64,000 nt of DNA from JAWRCU01 sp033542235. GTDB lineage: Bacteria; Pseudomonadota; Alphaproteobacteria; Rhizobiales; Rhizobiaceae. The stretch covers positions 124,001 through 188,000 of the forward strand of contig NZ_JAWRCU010000004.1 in assembly GCF_033542235.1 (NCBI RefSeq). Reading direction: 5' to 3'. Numbering within the stretch: position 1 is the first letter of the stretch; every line of letters begins with the position of its first letter. Position numbers and translations under genes: made by a program. Under the pieces are notes generated by a model that had not been told where the DNA came from, searched no databases, and was given only the letters and a program-made list of their open reading frames with translations. Below are positions 38,260-46,856 of this stretch, in pieces.

Positions 38260-38940
38260 TTAGCCGGGTGCGGGCGCATTTTGCGCGGTGCGGCTCGATA
38301 GCCACCGGGCAAATTCATCGATCGTGTGGTCGGCTATTTCCTGCATGGTCCTCGCCGGCACGGCGGCCCAGCCACCCTTGCCCTTGGCTTTGGCCTGCCC
38401 CTGGATGCGGTGGAGCCGGCTGCCGGAAGGGTCGAGCACATCCCAGACGTAGATCACCGTGGTCGAGGAACCGTCGTCGACCTCCGAGAAATAGCCTTTG
38501 AGAATATGCGTGGGGAAAGCGCCCTTGTCGGCGATCCCTATGCCGCGCTGGCGGGCGCGTTCCCACAGGCGTTGATCGAGCGATGCTGTGACCTGGCTTG
38601 TCGCTCCGGTAATGGGTGCAAGCTCGATGCGCGATGCCGTGATGGCGGAAGCCTGTCCGCCGTTGCCTTGGGGCAGGGCGGTCGAAGCCTGGGTTCCTTC
38701 AGGCGCCTGGCTTAGCCCACTGCCGGAAGGCACAACATTGGGGGTGCCTTGCGGACTTGCCGCCAGACCTGGAGACGGTGCGGCCAAGGTGGTGGATGTC
38801 GTCGGGGCGAGGCTTGGCGACATCTGTGCCGTCGGTCCACTCGCCCCGACCTCGGCCGGCGGCGTCACGCCCGAGCTCGTGCAGGAGGCGGTCGCGAGCG
38901 AGGCGACCAGGCATGCGGCAAGTCTTGCCGACCGCTTCAT
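38260..38940 (-). CDS. Conserved lipoprotein of unknown function
   Basis: 226 aa. Signal MKRSARLAACLVASLATASC carries a lipobox (ATAS-C20). Residues 25-95 are low-complexity Ser/Thr/Ala/Pro/Gln, a surface linker. The C-terminal 120 residues (LDQRLWERARQRGIGIADKG, KGYFSEVDDGSSTTVIYVWD, TMQEIADHTIDEFARWLSSR) form a folded domain that I cannot name. It lies between the M24 gene and prs, an arrangement seen across rhizobia. No enzyme motif. Envelope lipoprotein is a secure call; role is not. Confidence 0.85.
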   Translation of the reverse strand: MKRSARLAACLVASLATASCTSSGVTPPAEVGASGPTAQMSPSLAPTTSTTLAAPSPGLAASPQGTPNVVPSGSGLSQAPEGTQASTALPQGNGGQASAITASRIELAPITGATSQVTASLDQRLWERARQRGIGIADKGAFPTHILKGYFSEVDDGSSTTVIYVWDVLDPSGSRLHRIQGQAKAKGKGGWAAVPARTMQEIADHTIDEFARWLSSRTAQNAPAPG

Positions 38941-38982
38941 CCGCTGGCTAGCTCCCGACGGCTCCTCTGTTTTTACGCGGCT

Positions 38983-40134
38983 TCACTGAACGATCAAGGT
39001 GAGATCATGACGGGAAAGCGGCTTTGGTTGAGCTTCCGTCGTCAGGTAGGTTCGGCCGAGCGTCATTGCTGTCTCGGTTTCCGAATCCATGATGATCATG
39101 TGCGCGAACAGCGTCATATTGGGCGCGATCGGCTCCGGGTTGCCCTGGTAGAACATCGGCATGTCCATCCACGAAGGCGCAAAGCGGGCCCCGAGCGAAT
39201 AGCCGCAGGCATTCAGCCGGTGGCGGGTCAGCCCATGCGCCTCCATGGTCTTGGCGTGTGCGTCGAAGACATCGCCGAAACTATTTCCGGGTATCATCGC
39301 TTTTTCGACCGCAAGAAGCGCGTCCCGCGAAGCCTCGAACAGCTCCTGGTGCCGCTTCGACGCCCTCCCGGTAAGCACGGTGCGCATCATCGCTGCGTGG
39401 TAGTGGTGGAAGACGCCCGCCCATTCGAGCGTAAGCTGATCGTTTTTGGTCAGCTTGCGACGGCCGGCCTTGTAACGGCAGAGCAGAGCGTCGGCACCGG
39501 AACCGATGATGAACTCATTGGCAGGGTAGTCGCCGCCTCCCGAAAAGACGGCGCCCTGCATGGCGGCAAGGATGTCCGCCTCGTCGCCGCCGGCCTTGAT
39601 CAGCGGCAGCGCGGCATCGAATGCGGCGTCTGCCAGCTCCGCAGCTTTTTCGGTCTTCGCGACCTCTGCCGGACTTTTGAAGAGGCGTAGCCGAGAGACG
39701 ATGCCCGATGCATCCACGATCTGGCCGAAAGTGGCGAGCTGCTCGTCGAGGCGACGGCCATTGTAGGCGGTCAGCCCATGGGTGTCGTATTCGACGCCGA
39801 TGCGACAGCCGAGCAGGTCAAGATCATTCAACAGGTTGCGCAGGTCGACTGCCGGGTTGGCGTTGTCGCGATCGGTCCACACGACGATGTTATCGATGAT
39901 CGAGGTCTGCCTGGCCTGTCTGAGGTCGGCCGAGCGTGTGAGCAATACCATCGAGCCGTCCGACTTGACGACAAGGCACTGAAAAAAGCAGAAGCCGAAC
40001 GTATCGTAGCCTGTCAGCCAGTACATGCTCTCCTGGGCAAACAGCAGGATCGCGTCGAGCTTCTTTTCGGTCATCTCGATCAGCAGGCGGTCGCGGCGCG
40101 CATCGAATTCGGTTCGCTCGAAATGCAGCGCCAT
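38983..40134 (-). CDS. M24 (pita-bread) family protein lacking metal ligands
   Basis: 383 aa creatinase/aminopeptidase P-type fold. N-terminal creatinase domain about 1-145; C-terminal pita-bread domain from residue 150. Metallopeptidase ligands are not kept: where D-x-G and S-D-x-T-R-T are expected I see LEWAG and YHAAMMRT, and the GHGIG-x3-HE motif is CGYSLGARFAPSW. The same replacements mark creatinase/ectoine hydrolase-like M24 proteins, which do not need metal. It overlaps pgeF by one base. Often annotated as Xaa-Pro peptidase; I think metal-dependent peptidase activity is doubtful. Substrate unknown. Confidence 0.88.
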   Translation of the reverse strand: MALHFERTEFDARRDRLLIEMTEKKLDAILLFAQESMYWLTGYDTFGFCFFQCLVVKSDGSMVLLTRSADLRQARQTSIIDNIVVWTDRDNANPAVDLRNLLNDLDLLGCRIGVEYDTHGLTAYNGRRLDEQLATFGQIVDASGIVSRLRLFKSPAEVAKTEKAAELADAAFDAALPLIKAGGDEADILAAMQGAVFSGGGDYPANEFIIGSGADALLCRYKAGRRKLTKNDQLTLEWAGVFHHYHAAMMRTVLTGRASKRHQELFEASRDALLAVEKAMIPGNSFGDVFDAHAKTMEAHGLTRHRLNACGYSLGARFAPSWMDMPMFYQGNPEPIAPNMTLFAHMIIMDSETETAMTLGRTYLTTEAQPKPLSRHDLTLIVQ

Positions 40135-40928
40135 CAGATTTCCTCCAGAACAATCGCCGATATCTGCCGGCCGTAATCGGCCTCCTTGCGGTGCGTGGTG
40201 CGCCGGTATGAATAGAACAGCTCTTCCTCGGCATAGGTGCAGCGGTCGAGCTTCTCCGCCCTGACGCCGGCGCGCGCGAGCCGGTCGACCGTATAGCTAT
40301 TGAGGTCGAACATGGCGTGGCCGGGCCTCGAGGCGGAGGCGAAGTAACGTTGGTTGCCGGCATCATCGGCGACGAAACGCTCGATGAATTCGGGGCCGAC
40401 CTCATAGTTCGCCGGCCCGATCGAAGGCCCGAGAACGGCGATGATTCTTTCCCGGCCGGCGCCAAGCCGCTCCATTGCCGCAACAGTGTTTTCCAGAACG
40501 CCGGTGAAGGCGCCTTTCCACCCGGCATGTGCGGCGCCGATCACGCGCGCATCGGGATCGGCAAAGAGCACCGGCCCGCAATCGGCAGTCGAGACGCCGA
40601 GCGCAACGCCCGGCCGATCGGTCACGAGCGCGTCGGCCTTCGGCCGTTCGCCTTCGAAGGGGCCGCGAACCACGATCACATCCGGAGAATGGACCTGGTA
40701 TGCAGTAAGCAACCGCTCCGGAGCAACGCCCATCCACAGCGCGACCCGCCGGCGATTCTCGCGCACCCGCTCAGGAGCGTCATGCGAGCCGACACCGATG
40801 TTCAAGCCCTGGTAGATGCCTTCGGAAATGCCGCCGAGCCGCGTGAAATAGCCATGGCGGATCCCGGACGGCAGAATTGCGTCAAGCGCCGGTGAGCGGA
40901 CGGGGTCCGGCTTTCTGATGTCCAACAT
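40134..40928 (-). CDS. pgeF: Peptidoglycan editing factor PgeF (YfiH/DUF152)
   Basis: 264 aa. Members remove non-canonical muropeptide residues, hydrolysing misincorporated serine in UDP-MurNAc-peptides; purine nucleosidase activities are also described. The metal-binding motifs are GVSTADCGPVLFADPDARVI and GAAHAGWKGAFTGVLENTV (Cys, His), with an N-terminal HGYFTRLGGISEGIYQGLNI. C-terminal RCTYAEEELFYSYRRTTHRK is also typical. The start ATG 40928 is good. It follows midA after 147 nt and overlaps the M24 gene. Confidence 0.95.
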   Translation of the reverse strand: MLDIRKPDPVRSPALDAILPSGIRHGYFTRLGGISEGIYQGLNIGVGSHDAPERVRENRRRVALWMGVAPERLLTAYQVHSPDVIVVRGPFEGERPKADALVTDRPGVALGVSTADCGPVLFADPDARVIGAAHAGWKGAFTGVLENTVAAMERLGAGRERIIAVLGPSIGPANYEVGPEFIERFVADDAGNQRYFASASRPGHAMFDLNSYTVDRLARAGVRAEKLDRCTYAEEELFYSYRRTTHRKEADYGRQISAIVLEEI

Positions 40929-41075
40929 GCGCCGCCTTGTCGTTTTGCGGGGTCGGTCCCTGACGGTGCTCCGTGCCGGCCGACCTTCTCTGTCGCGCGC
41001 GAGACTGCGGCAGGGTGCCGGTCAAGTCAATCCGAAGCGGAGAGGTGACTTGGCGAAGTAGAGCCGTGCAGTGAG

Positions 41076-42164
41076 CTATTGCATTGGCAGGAAAGCCGGA
41101 AGTGGGGCTCCAGTTGGCGCAATCGCGAGCACCTTGAACAGCGTTCCCATGCCGTCCGATCCCGCGAGCCGGTCGACCTCGCTTTGCAGCCTGCGCCGCG
41201 TTGCCGAATCGGCCGCGGCCCCAAGCTGGCCGGCCCGTTCCAGAAGTCCCATACGCAGCAGGAACTCGCCTTGCGGCAGGAGATGCGCGTCAAGCCCATG
41301 CGCCTTGGCCACCTCTGAAAGCGCCGAGAAATCGACATGGGCGGTGAGGTCGGCTTTGCCGGGGTCTGCGAGCGGGTCGGTATAGGCATGATGCGAAAGC
41401 CCCTGCAAGGTATCGCCGACGGCAGGCTTCGAATAGCCGTAGTCTATCAGGAGCGCCGCGGCGCCACCTTCCGCTACCCGCTCCGCCAGCATTTCCATCA
41501 GCGCCGTGCGCGCCGGCGAGAGCTCCGCGATTGCGCCGTCAGGAGCGGTTGCGGCGTCAGGTGGAAGCAGGGCCGGATCCGGTGCGCCGGGTCGTGCCGT
41601 GAACATCAATTCGCGGGCCTCGGTCAACCCGACCGCGCGCTCCATCCAGCGGCCGTCGGCCTTGACGTACTGCCTGATCGGGATTGCATCGAACAGCTCG
41701 TTTGCAACGATCAACAAGGGCTGGCGGGGCAGCGTGTCGATCGTTTCGTGCCATTCGGGACGGTCGGCCAGATCGCCGAGCGTCGCCTTCTGGACGGCAA
41801 CCAGCCGCGGGCTCGTCTCGATCATGGCGACGGAGGCGCTGCCCCACAGGTCCGGCCCAAGCCGGCCGAGCACCCGCAGCATGTCTTTCATCAAAGTGCC
41901 GCGACCAGGCCCGATTTCAGCGAGTGTGACGGGAGAGGGCCGGCCAAGCGCGCGCCATGCAGTGAGCAGCCAGACGGCGACTAGCTCGCCGAACATCTGG
42001 CTTATCTCGGGCGCGGTGGTGAAATCGCCAGAAGCGCCGAAGGGCTCACGTGTCGTATAATAGCCGTCCTTCGGATCGAACAGGCAAAATGCCATGTAGT
42101 CCGCGATCGACAACGGGCCGTTCGCCTCGATCAGCCGTACGATCCTGTCGCGCAATCCGGACAA
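41076..42164 (-). CDS. MidA/NDUFAF7-like SAM-dependent methyltransferase
   Basis: About 362 aa starting at TTG 42164 (LSGLRDRIVRLIEANGPLSI), 5 nt after the lgt stop; the frame is open to 42218, overlapping lgt, so the start is uncertain. The NDUFAF7 family methylates a complex I subunit arginine in mitochondria. Motifs: FCLFDPKDGYYTTREPFGAS, DFTTAPEISQMFGELVAVWL, the SAM-binding LAEIGPGRGTLMKDMLRVL, and VANELFDAIPIRQYVKAD. Conservation of the lgt-midA-pgeF order supports the call. The bacterial target is unknown. Confidence 0.9.
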   Translation of the reverse strand: MSGLRDRIVRLIEANGPLSIADYMAFCLFDPKDGYYTTREPFGASGDFTTAPEISQMFGELVAVWLLTAWRALGRPSPVTLAEIGPGRGTLMKDMLRVLGRLGPDLWGSASVAMIETSPRLVAVQKATLGDLADRPEWHETIDTLPRQPLLIVANELFDAIPIRQYVKADGRWMERAVGLTEARELMFTARPGAPDPALLPPDAATAPDGAIAELSPARTALMEMLAERVAEGGAAALLIDYGYSKPAVGDTLQGLSHHAYTDPLADPGKADLTAHVDFSALSEVAKAHGLDAHLLPQGEFLLRMGLLERAGQLGAAADSATRRRLQSEVDRLAGSDGMGTLFKVLAIAPTGAPLPAFLPMQ

Positions 42165-42169
42165 GGCGG

Positions 42170-43006
42170 TCAGGCGCGGGCGGGCGCCGCCTCCGATTTT
42201 GCGGTGAGCACGGCCCAAAGACCGATGAGAACCATCGGCGTGGAAAGCAGCATACCCATGGTCAGCCAGCCGCCGAACAAATAGCCGATCTGCTGGTCGG
42301 GCTCGCGGAAGAATTCGACGAAGATGCGCGCCATGCCGTAGCCCATCACGAAAAAGCCGGACACGAAGCCGGGAGAGCCGAGCTTCAGCAAACGGTGGGT
42401 GAGAAGTCGCAGCACCAGGAAAAGGACCAATCCTTCGAGCAATGCCTCATAGATCTGCGAGGGGTGGCGCGGAAACGGCCCGCCATTCGGAAACTCGACG
42501 GCCCAGGGAACGCTGGTCGGCTTTCCCCAGAGCTCCGAATTGATGAAGTTGGCGATCCGCACCAGCCCGAGCCCGACCGGGACCCCACAGGAGATCACGT
42601 CGAACAGGCTCCAGACCGGGATTTTACGCCGCCAGGCGAACAATATCATGGCAAGGATGGTCCCGAGCAGGCCGCCATGGAACGACATGCCGCCTTGCCA
42701 CACCGCGATGATGTCCTGGGGGCGAGCTAGAAAACGCGGCAAATCATAGAAAAGGACGTAGCCCGTGCGACCGCCAAGGACGATGCCGATTGCTGCCCAA
42801 ACAAGGAAATCGTCAATGTCCTCCGGCCGCATGGGGCTTCTGCCTTCCGGCCAAAGTCTCGTGTCGGCGACAAGGCGCTTCGAATACCACCAGCCGAAGA
42901 GAATACCGACGATGTAGCCGACGCCATACCAATGGATCGCGAGCGGCCCGATGCGGATCAGCACCGGGTCGATGTTCGGGAAGGGCAGCGCCGTCAACGG
43001 CAGCAT
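42170..43006 (-). CDS. lgt: Prolipoprotein diacylglyceryl transferase
   Basis: First enzyme of lipoprotein maturation; transfers diacylglycerol from phosphatidylglycerol to the lipobox cysteine. 278 aa from ATG 43006 (MLPLTALPFPNIDPVLIRIG); a 37-residue in-frame extension lacks family similarity. The Lgt signature runs GGRTGYVLFYDLPRF and VWQGGMSFHGGLLGTILAMI, then RIANFINSELWGKPTSVPWA and HPSQIYEALLEG. About seven membrane helices. First gene of the minus-strand series to prs. Confidence 0.95.
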   Translation of the reverse strand: MLPLTALPFPNIDPVLIRIGPLAIHWYGVGYIVGILFGWWYSKRLVADTRLWPEGRSPMRPEDIDDFLVWAAIGIVLGGRTGYVLFYDLPRFLARPQDIIAVWQGGMSFHGGLLGTILAMILFAWRRKIPVWSLFDVISCGVPVGLGLVRIANFINSELWGKPTSVPWAVEFPNGGPFPRHPSQIYEALLEGLVLFLVLRLLTHRLLKLGSPGFVSGFFVMGYGMARIFVEFFREPDQQIGYLFGGWLTMGMLLSTPMVLIGLWAVLTAKSEAAPARA

Positions 43007-43166
43007 CAAATCGGAAAGCAACGGGTCCTCCGCGCCAGACACGCGCGGACCATGCGGCAGCGGCTTGGCATGGTCAAGCCGGGTCAGGTGGCGACCCGCA
43101 ACAGTCTCGCCTTGCATTCGGCATGGTCGCCTATTACTTCGAGTTCAAGCCCGCGGAGATTTCGCC

Positions 43167-43484
43167 ATGCCGACATCAGGACCGAACCGCATCCTCGACG
43201 ATTTCGCCAAGCTGCTGACCGACGCAGCGGGTGCGGCCCAGGGTGTGCGGCGCGAGGTCGAGCAGGCTTTCCGCGCGCAGGCGGAGCGGCTGCTGAACTC
43301 GATGGAAGTCGTGCAGCGCGAGGAGTTCGAGGCGGTGCGAGAAATCGCCATCAGGGCGCGCGCCGAGAACAAGGCGCTTGCCGCGCGTCTTGAGGCGCTG
43401 GAAGCCAGATTGTCGGAAAAAACCGACGGCGAGGCGGGCGAAGGCGCGTCTGAGGCTGCCTCGAAGGGGCGCGCCAAAAAATAA
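43167..43484 (+). CDS. UbiK-like accessory factor (BMFP/YqiC family)
   Basis: 105 aa from the ATG at 43167, with GGAG about 9 nt upstream. The family pattern is ILDDFAKLLTDAAGAAQGVR then EVEQAFRAQAERLLNSM, VVQREEFEAVREIAIRARAE and NKALAARLEALEARL, a coiled-coil that trimerises. UbiK assists ubiquinone biosynthesis in proteobacteria; in rhizobia this role is inferred. The C-terminal tail is Ala/Lys-rich. It diverges from lgt. Confidence 0.88.
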   Translation: MPTSGPNRILDDFAKLLTDAAGAAQGVRREVEQAFRAQAERLLNSMEVVQREEFEAVREIAIRARAENKALAARLEALEARLSEKTDGEAGEGASEAASKGRAKK

Positions 43485-43812
43485 TTCGCTGCCTTTTTCC
43501 ACAAAGCGCCACCGCGAAAATCGCTTTTCGGTGAATCGCTTAACGGGCAACAATGAATCTTCGTGACAGTTGGTTAATGCCCGCTTAAGCCCCGTTGCAG
43601 AAAAAAGGGGCTGGTCACGCGACTCGTCATCAATACACTGAATTTGTTGAATGATTCGGGACGGCCGTTCTGGATCTGGCGCTGGATGTTGGGGTTCGGC
43701 GGGGGAGTAATAGCGCCAAGCCCAAAAGCCCGGCAGCCATAGTACCAAGTTTGTCACGCGTGCGATTCCGCGGGGCGCCGGACCGCGCTCCCAAAACGAC
43801 AGGAAGCATTTC
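43485..43812. other. Intergenic region between ubiK and ybjN
   Basis: 328 bases with no gene that I can support. It contains a CtrA-like site at 43574-43588, followed at once by a hairpin-like sequence agcccc...ggggct (43588-43612) with an A-rich loop. The rest is low in recognised signals. It is the likely promoter region of ybjN. Confidence 0.5.
43574..43588. promoter_or_regulatory. Candidate CtrA-binding site
   Basis: Exact match to the full CtrA consensus TTAA-N7-TTAA (ttaa tgcccgc ttaa). It is 225 nt upstream of ybjN. CtrA is the cell-cycle regulator of this class. Sequence match only. Confidence 0.5.
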
Positions 43813-44313
43813 ATGGAACTCGCTGAAATCGATCTCGTCCGCGAATCCCACCCGGTAGACGTGATCGAACAAGTCGCGCACACGAACGACTGGTCCTTCG
43901 AACGCAACGGGGATGACGAAATCTCGATCTCCGCGGCCGGCAACTGGACCGATTATCATATCTCCTTTTCGTGGATGGAGGATTTCGAGGCGCTGCATCT
44001 CGCCTGTGCCTTCGACATCAAGGTACCCGAGAACCGCACTCTGGAAGTGTTGCGGCTGCTGTCGCTCATCAACGAACAGATGCTGTTCGGCCATTTCGAT
44101 CTGTGGGAGCAGGAGGGCGCGATCATGTTCCGCCAATCGCTCCTGCTTGCCGGCGGCGTTGAGCCGACCAGCCAGCAGGTCGAGGTGCTTCTCTCGAGCG
44201 CGCTCGAAGCCTGCGAATGCTATTTTCAGGCCTTCCAATTCGTCATCTGGTCGGGCGTCTCGGCGAAGGACGCGCTGGCGAGCGTGCTCTTCGAAACTTT
44301 CGGTACCGCTTGA
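43813..44313 (+). CDS. YbjN domain-containing protein
   Basis: 166 aa. The YbjN fold is seen in VIEQVAHTNDWSFERNGDDE then ISISAAGNWTDYHISFSWME, LACAFDIKVPENRTLEVLRL and LSLINEQMLFGHFDLWEQEG. It resembles the type III secretion chaperone fold; the function in bacteria is unclear and linked to stress or motility regulation. AGGAAGC lies about 8 nt upstream of ATG 43813. Downstream, a tRNA-binding gene starts 10 nt after its stop. Confidence 0.9.
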   Translation: MELAEIDLVRESHPVDVIEQVAHTNDWSFERNGDDEISISAAGNWTDYHISFSWMEDFEALHLACAFDIKVPENRTLEVLRLLSLINEQMLFGHFDLWEQEGAIMFRQSLLLAGGVEPTSQQVEVLLSSALEACECYFQAFQFVIWSGVSAKDALASVLFETFGTA

Positions 44314-44323
44314 GATCTCGCTC

Positions 44324-44683
44324 ATGCAGGCTAGCAAGGGGCCACATCCCGAGATCGGCTATGCCGATTTCGAACGCGTCGACATCCGTGTCGGCACGAT
44401 TGTCGAGGCGGAGCCCTTTCCCGAAGCACGCAAGCCCGCCATCAAGCTGAAGATCGATTTCGGCCCCGAAATCGGCGTCAAAAAATCGTCGGCTCAGGTC
44501 ACCAAACACTATACGCCCGAGACGCTTATCGGCCGGCAGGTCATGGCTGTCGTGAACTTCCCGCCGCGCCAGATCGGCAAGTTTATGTCGGAAGTCCTGA
44601 CGCTTGGCTTTCCCGACGCCGACGGAGACGTGGTGCTCGCCGCGGTCGAGCGAAAAGTCCCCAACGGCGGGAAACTGTTCTGA
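44324..44683 (+). CDS. tRNA-binding domain protein (CsaA-like)
   Basis: 119 aa from ATG 44324. A single OB-fold tRNA-binding domain: FERVDIRVGTIVEAEPFPEA then RKPAIKLKIDFGPEIGVKKS, HYTPETLIGRQVMAVVNFPP and FMSEVLTLGFPDADGDVVLA. CsaA proteins are proposed chaperones or tRNA-related factors. It is 10 nt after ybjN and probably cotranscribed. The assignment to the family is secure; cellular role is uncertain. Confidence 0.92.
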   Translation: MQASKGPHPEIGYADFERVDIRVGTIVEAEPFPEARKPAIKLKIDFGPEIGVKKSSAQVTKHYTPETLIGRQVMAVVNFPPRQIGKFMSEVLTLGFPDADGDVVLAAVERKVPNGGKLF

Positions 44684-44720
44684 TCCCACACTTCCGCCGG
44701 GCGGCCGGCCGTCAGGTGGG

Positions 44721-46652
44721 TCAGGAAGGCGGCGAACTCTCGGCCTCAGGGAAGAATTTCCAGATTCCGCTGTGCTTGCCGAACATAACGTCGTACTGCA
44801 GCAGACGAAAATCATTGATCGCGGGATCGATCGGCTTTTTCCTGGCCCAATCCGGAAAATCTTTCCCGTCGGCCGAAATCAGCATGTTGCGGTCGACGAC
44901 ATGGAACTGGCTGTGCATGCGGCCGAGGAAACCCGTGTAGTAGGGATGCATGATCCCGGCTGTCGTCAGAACGTGCAACGGAATGAAGGCCGGGCTCACC
45001 TCGCCGATGTCCTTGACCGCTCCGGCCCAATTCGACCAGATGACGAGCGGCGTGTCGTGCTCCCTGGCCATTTCGGCGGCCGGCGCATGACGGTTCGCCA
45101 CCTTGTCCTTCATGAAACCCGTTTCGACGTAAACGGGGCCGAGCGGCGGCAGGTGGTCGCCGAAGAAGGCGACGATGGTCTTTCTCTTGCGCTTCGAGGC
45201 CCAGTCAAGCAGCCGCTTTAGACTGGCATCCGCATCCGAGGCCCCTTCCGCATAGGTGGTGATGGAGCCGCTCGACCAGGCACTCAGCTGCCCCTTGGCG
45301 ACATGCATGGCATCCGGATAGCGGTTCGGCTCATAGGGGCCGTGGCCCTGCAGGGTTACGGCGAAGAAGAAGAGCGGCTCCCTGATCTGCTCAGCCTGGC
45401 GGATAATCTCGTCGGTGAAGGCCATATCTGACGCCAGCTGGCCGCGCTTCCTGAGCGGCGGCAGCTTCTCTTCCGAAAGGAAGCCATCGAAGCCCATGAA
45501 CTGGTAGACGGGACTGCGGTTCCAGAACCATCCGCTGAAGGGATGTAGCGCGCGGGTCGCGTAGCCTTCACTTCGCAAGAACCTGGCGAGCGACGGCAGC
45601 GGCCGCCTGATATATTGCTGATACGGGATGCTGCCATACGGCAGGAAGGCGTTCGAGAAGCCGGTCAACGCCTCGAATTCGATGTTGGCCGTCATGCCGC
45701 CGAACTCCGGCGAGAACATCGAGCCGGAACGGAATTCGCGCACGGTCGGAAGCGGGTCGGGAGTGATCGTCACACCTGGCAGCTGCGTCGGGTCCCAGAA
45801 GGATTCGCTCATGACGATGATTATGTCGGGCTTGTCGTCCGGCACAGTTGCCGCGGGAAAGCCGGGGATCTTATCGATGGTCTCGGCGGAATAGCCCGCC
45901 GGCTTCGTGACTTCGGCCATCGGGAGATTGAGCGCGAAGGCCAGCGTGAAGCCGTTGACGGCATAGTTCTCCTTCTGATCCCACATGATCGGAACGATCC
46001 GCAGGCGGTCGCGGGCCCATGAGAAGGTCGCGTAATCCATCATCGAGACGAAGGCAGTCAGAGCCGGCACTGCCAGCACAAGCCGCATGAAACGGCCTTT
46101 ACGCGAGAGCCTCGGTGCTCTGCGCCGCCAGGCGACGACGGCCGCCACGAACAGGATGACGCCGCATATGGCTGCCGCGGCAAGCGCGACAGCCGACTTG
46201 GGCCGCTCGGCGACGAGCAGCGGCAGAAGGTCGAAGATCTGCCGGGCGTAAAGGAAGTCGGTGGGGTAGAACGGATCGGAGAGATAGATTCCCTTCTGGC
46301 TGTTGATCCATGCCGGGATCAGGGCCAGCGGAGCAAGCAAGAGCAATCCGGCATGAGCCCGCCCGAGGAACGCGTCGATGGCCAACGCCGCCAACACGAA
46401 CACGCCGACCGTCGCCAACGCAGGCCGGTGGATGTCGCTGAAGAAGGCAAGCGCGGCCGACAACGAGTCGCGCGCGATCAGCTCAACCCCGAACGCCAAC
46501 CCGGCCGCGAGCACCAGAGTGATCATCAGCGAGATCGAAGCGCGGACCGGGGGCTTTGAGAACCAGTTCCTGAACCGGCCACGTGTGGAATCATCAATCC
46601 AGTGGTCGTCGTCTGCGGGGGCCGCGACGCTCAGCACCAACTCTGGCAACAC
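44721..46652 (-). CDS. LTA-synthase-like phosphoglycerol transferase (sulfatase superfamily)
   Basis: 643 aa inner-membrane protein with five or so N-terminal helices (residues about 40-225) and a periplasmic alkaline-phosphatase-like domain. Metal and catalytic motifs: DIIIVMSESFWDPTQLPGV, with the usual threonine position near GGMTANIEFEALTG, and FFGDHLPPLGPVYVETGF near the C-terminus. It starts at TTG 46652, with GGAG 7 nt upstream. In rhizobia, enzymes of this kind add phosphoglycerol to periplasmic glucans, the best guess for this one; teichoic acid is absent from Gram-negatives. A Pho-box-like repeat lies 26 nt upstream. Confidence 0.87.
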   Translation of the reverse strand: MLPELVLSVAAPADDDHWIDDSTRGRFRNWFSKPPVRASISLMITLVLAAGLAFGVELIARDSLSAALAFFSDIHRPALATVGVFVLAALAIDAFLGRAHAGLLLLAPLALIPAWINSQKGIYLSDPFYPTDFLYARQIFDLLPLLVAERPKSAVALAAAAICGVILFVAAVVAWRRRAPRLSRKGRFMRLVLAVPALTAFVSMMDYATFSWARDRLRIVPIMWDQKENYAVNGFTLAFALNLPMAEVTKPAGYSAETIDKIPGFPAATVPDDKPDIIIVMSESFWDPTQLPGVTITPDPLPTVREFRSGSMFSPEFGGMTANIEFEALTGFSNAFLPYGSIPYQQYIRRPLPSLARFLRSEGYATRALHPFSGWFWNRSPVYQFMGFDGFLSEEKLPPLRKRGQLASDMAFTDEIIRQAEQIREPLFFFAVTLQGHGPYEPNRYPDAMHVAKGQLSAWSSGSITTYAEGASDADASLKRLLDWASKRKRKTIVAFFGDHLPPLGPVYVETGFMKDKVANRHAPAAEMAREHDTPLVIWSNWAGAVKDIGEVSPAFIPLHVLTTAGIMHPYYTGFLGRMHSQFHVVDRNMLISADGKDFPDWARKKPIDPAINDFRLLQYDVMFGKHSGIWKFFPEAESSPPS

Positions 46653-46677
46653 TAAACTCCAACCCTGAAACGACTAA

Positions 46678-46706
46678 ATGTCATTGTGCTGTCACTAAAC
46701 TGTCAT
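46678..46706. promoter_or_regulatory. Pho-box-like triple direct repeat
   Basis: Three heptamers ATGTCAT (46678), CTGTCAC (46689) and CTGTCAT (46700) spaced exactly 11 bp apart with AT-rich 4-nt spacers. This is the structure of a PhoB-binding site (CTGTCAT direct repeats at 11-bp pitch). It lies 26 nt upstream of the LTA-synthase-like start, and reads on the plus strand while the gene is on the minus strand. Confidence 0.6.
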
Positions 46707-46856
46707 TGATACACTCGGTTGCGGTCCAAACAACGCGAGTGGGCCGCTTGGCGGTCACGCGCCGGACAAAATTTGTTGCAAAGTGAATCAGGAAAGGCGG
46801 GCAGCGTCGGTTTTATCGCCAGGCCGAGCTCGACCCTGCCGGGTGGCGGCCCCGCC

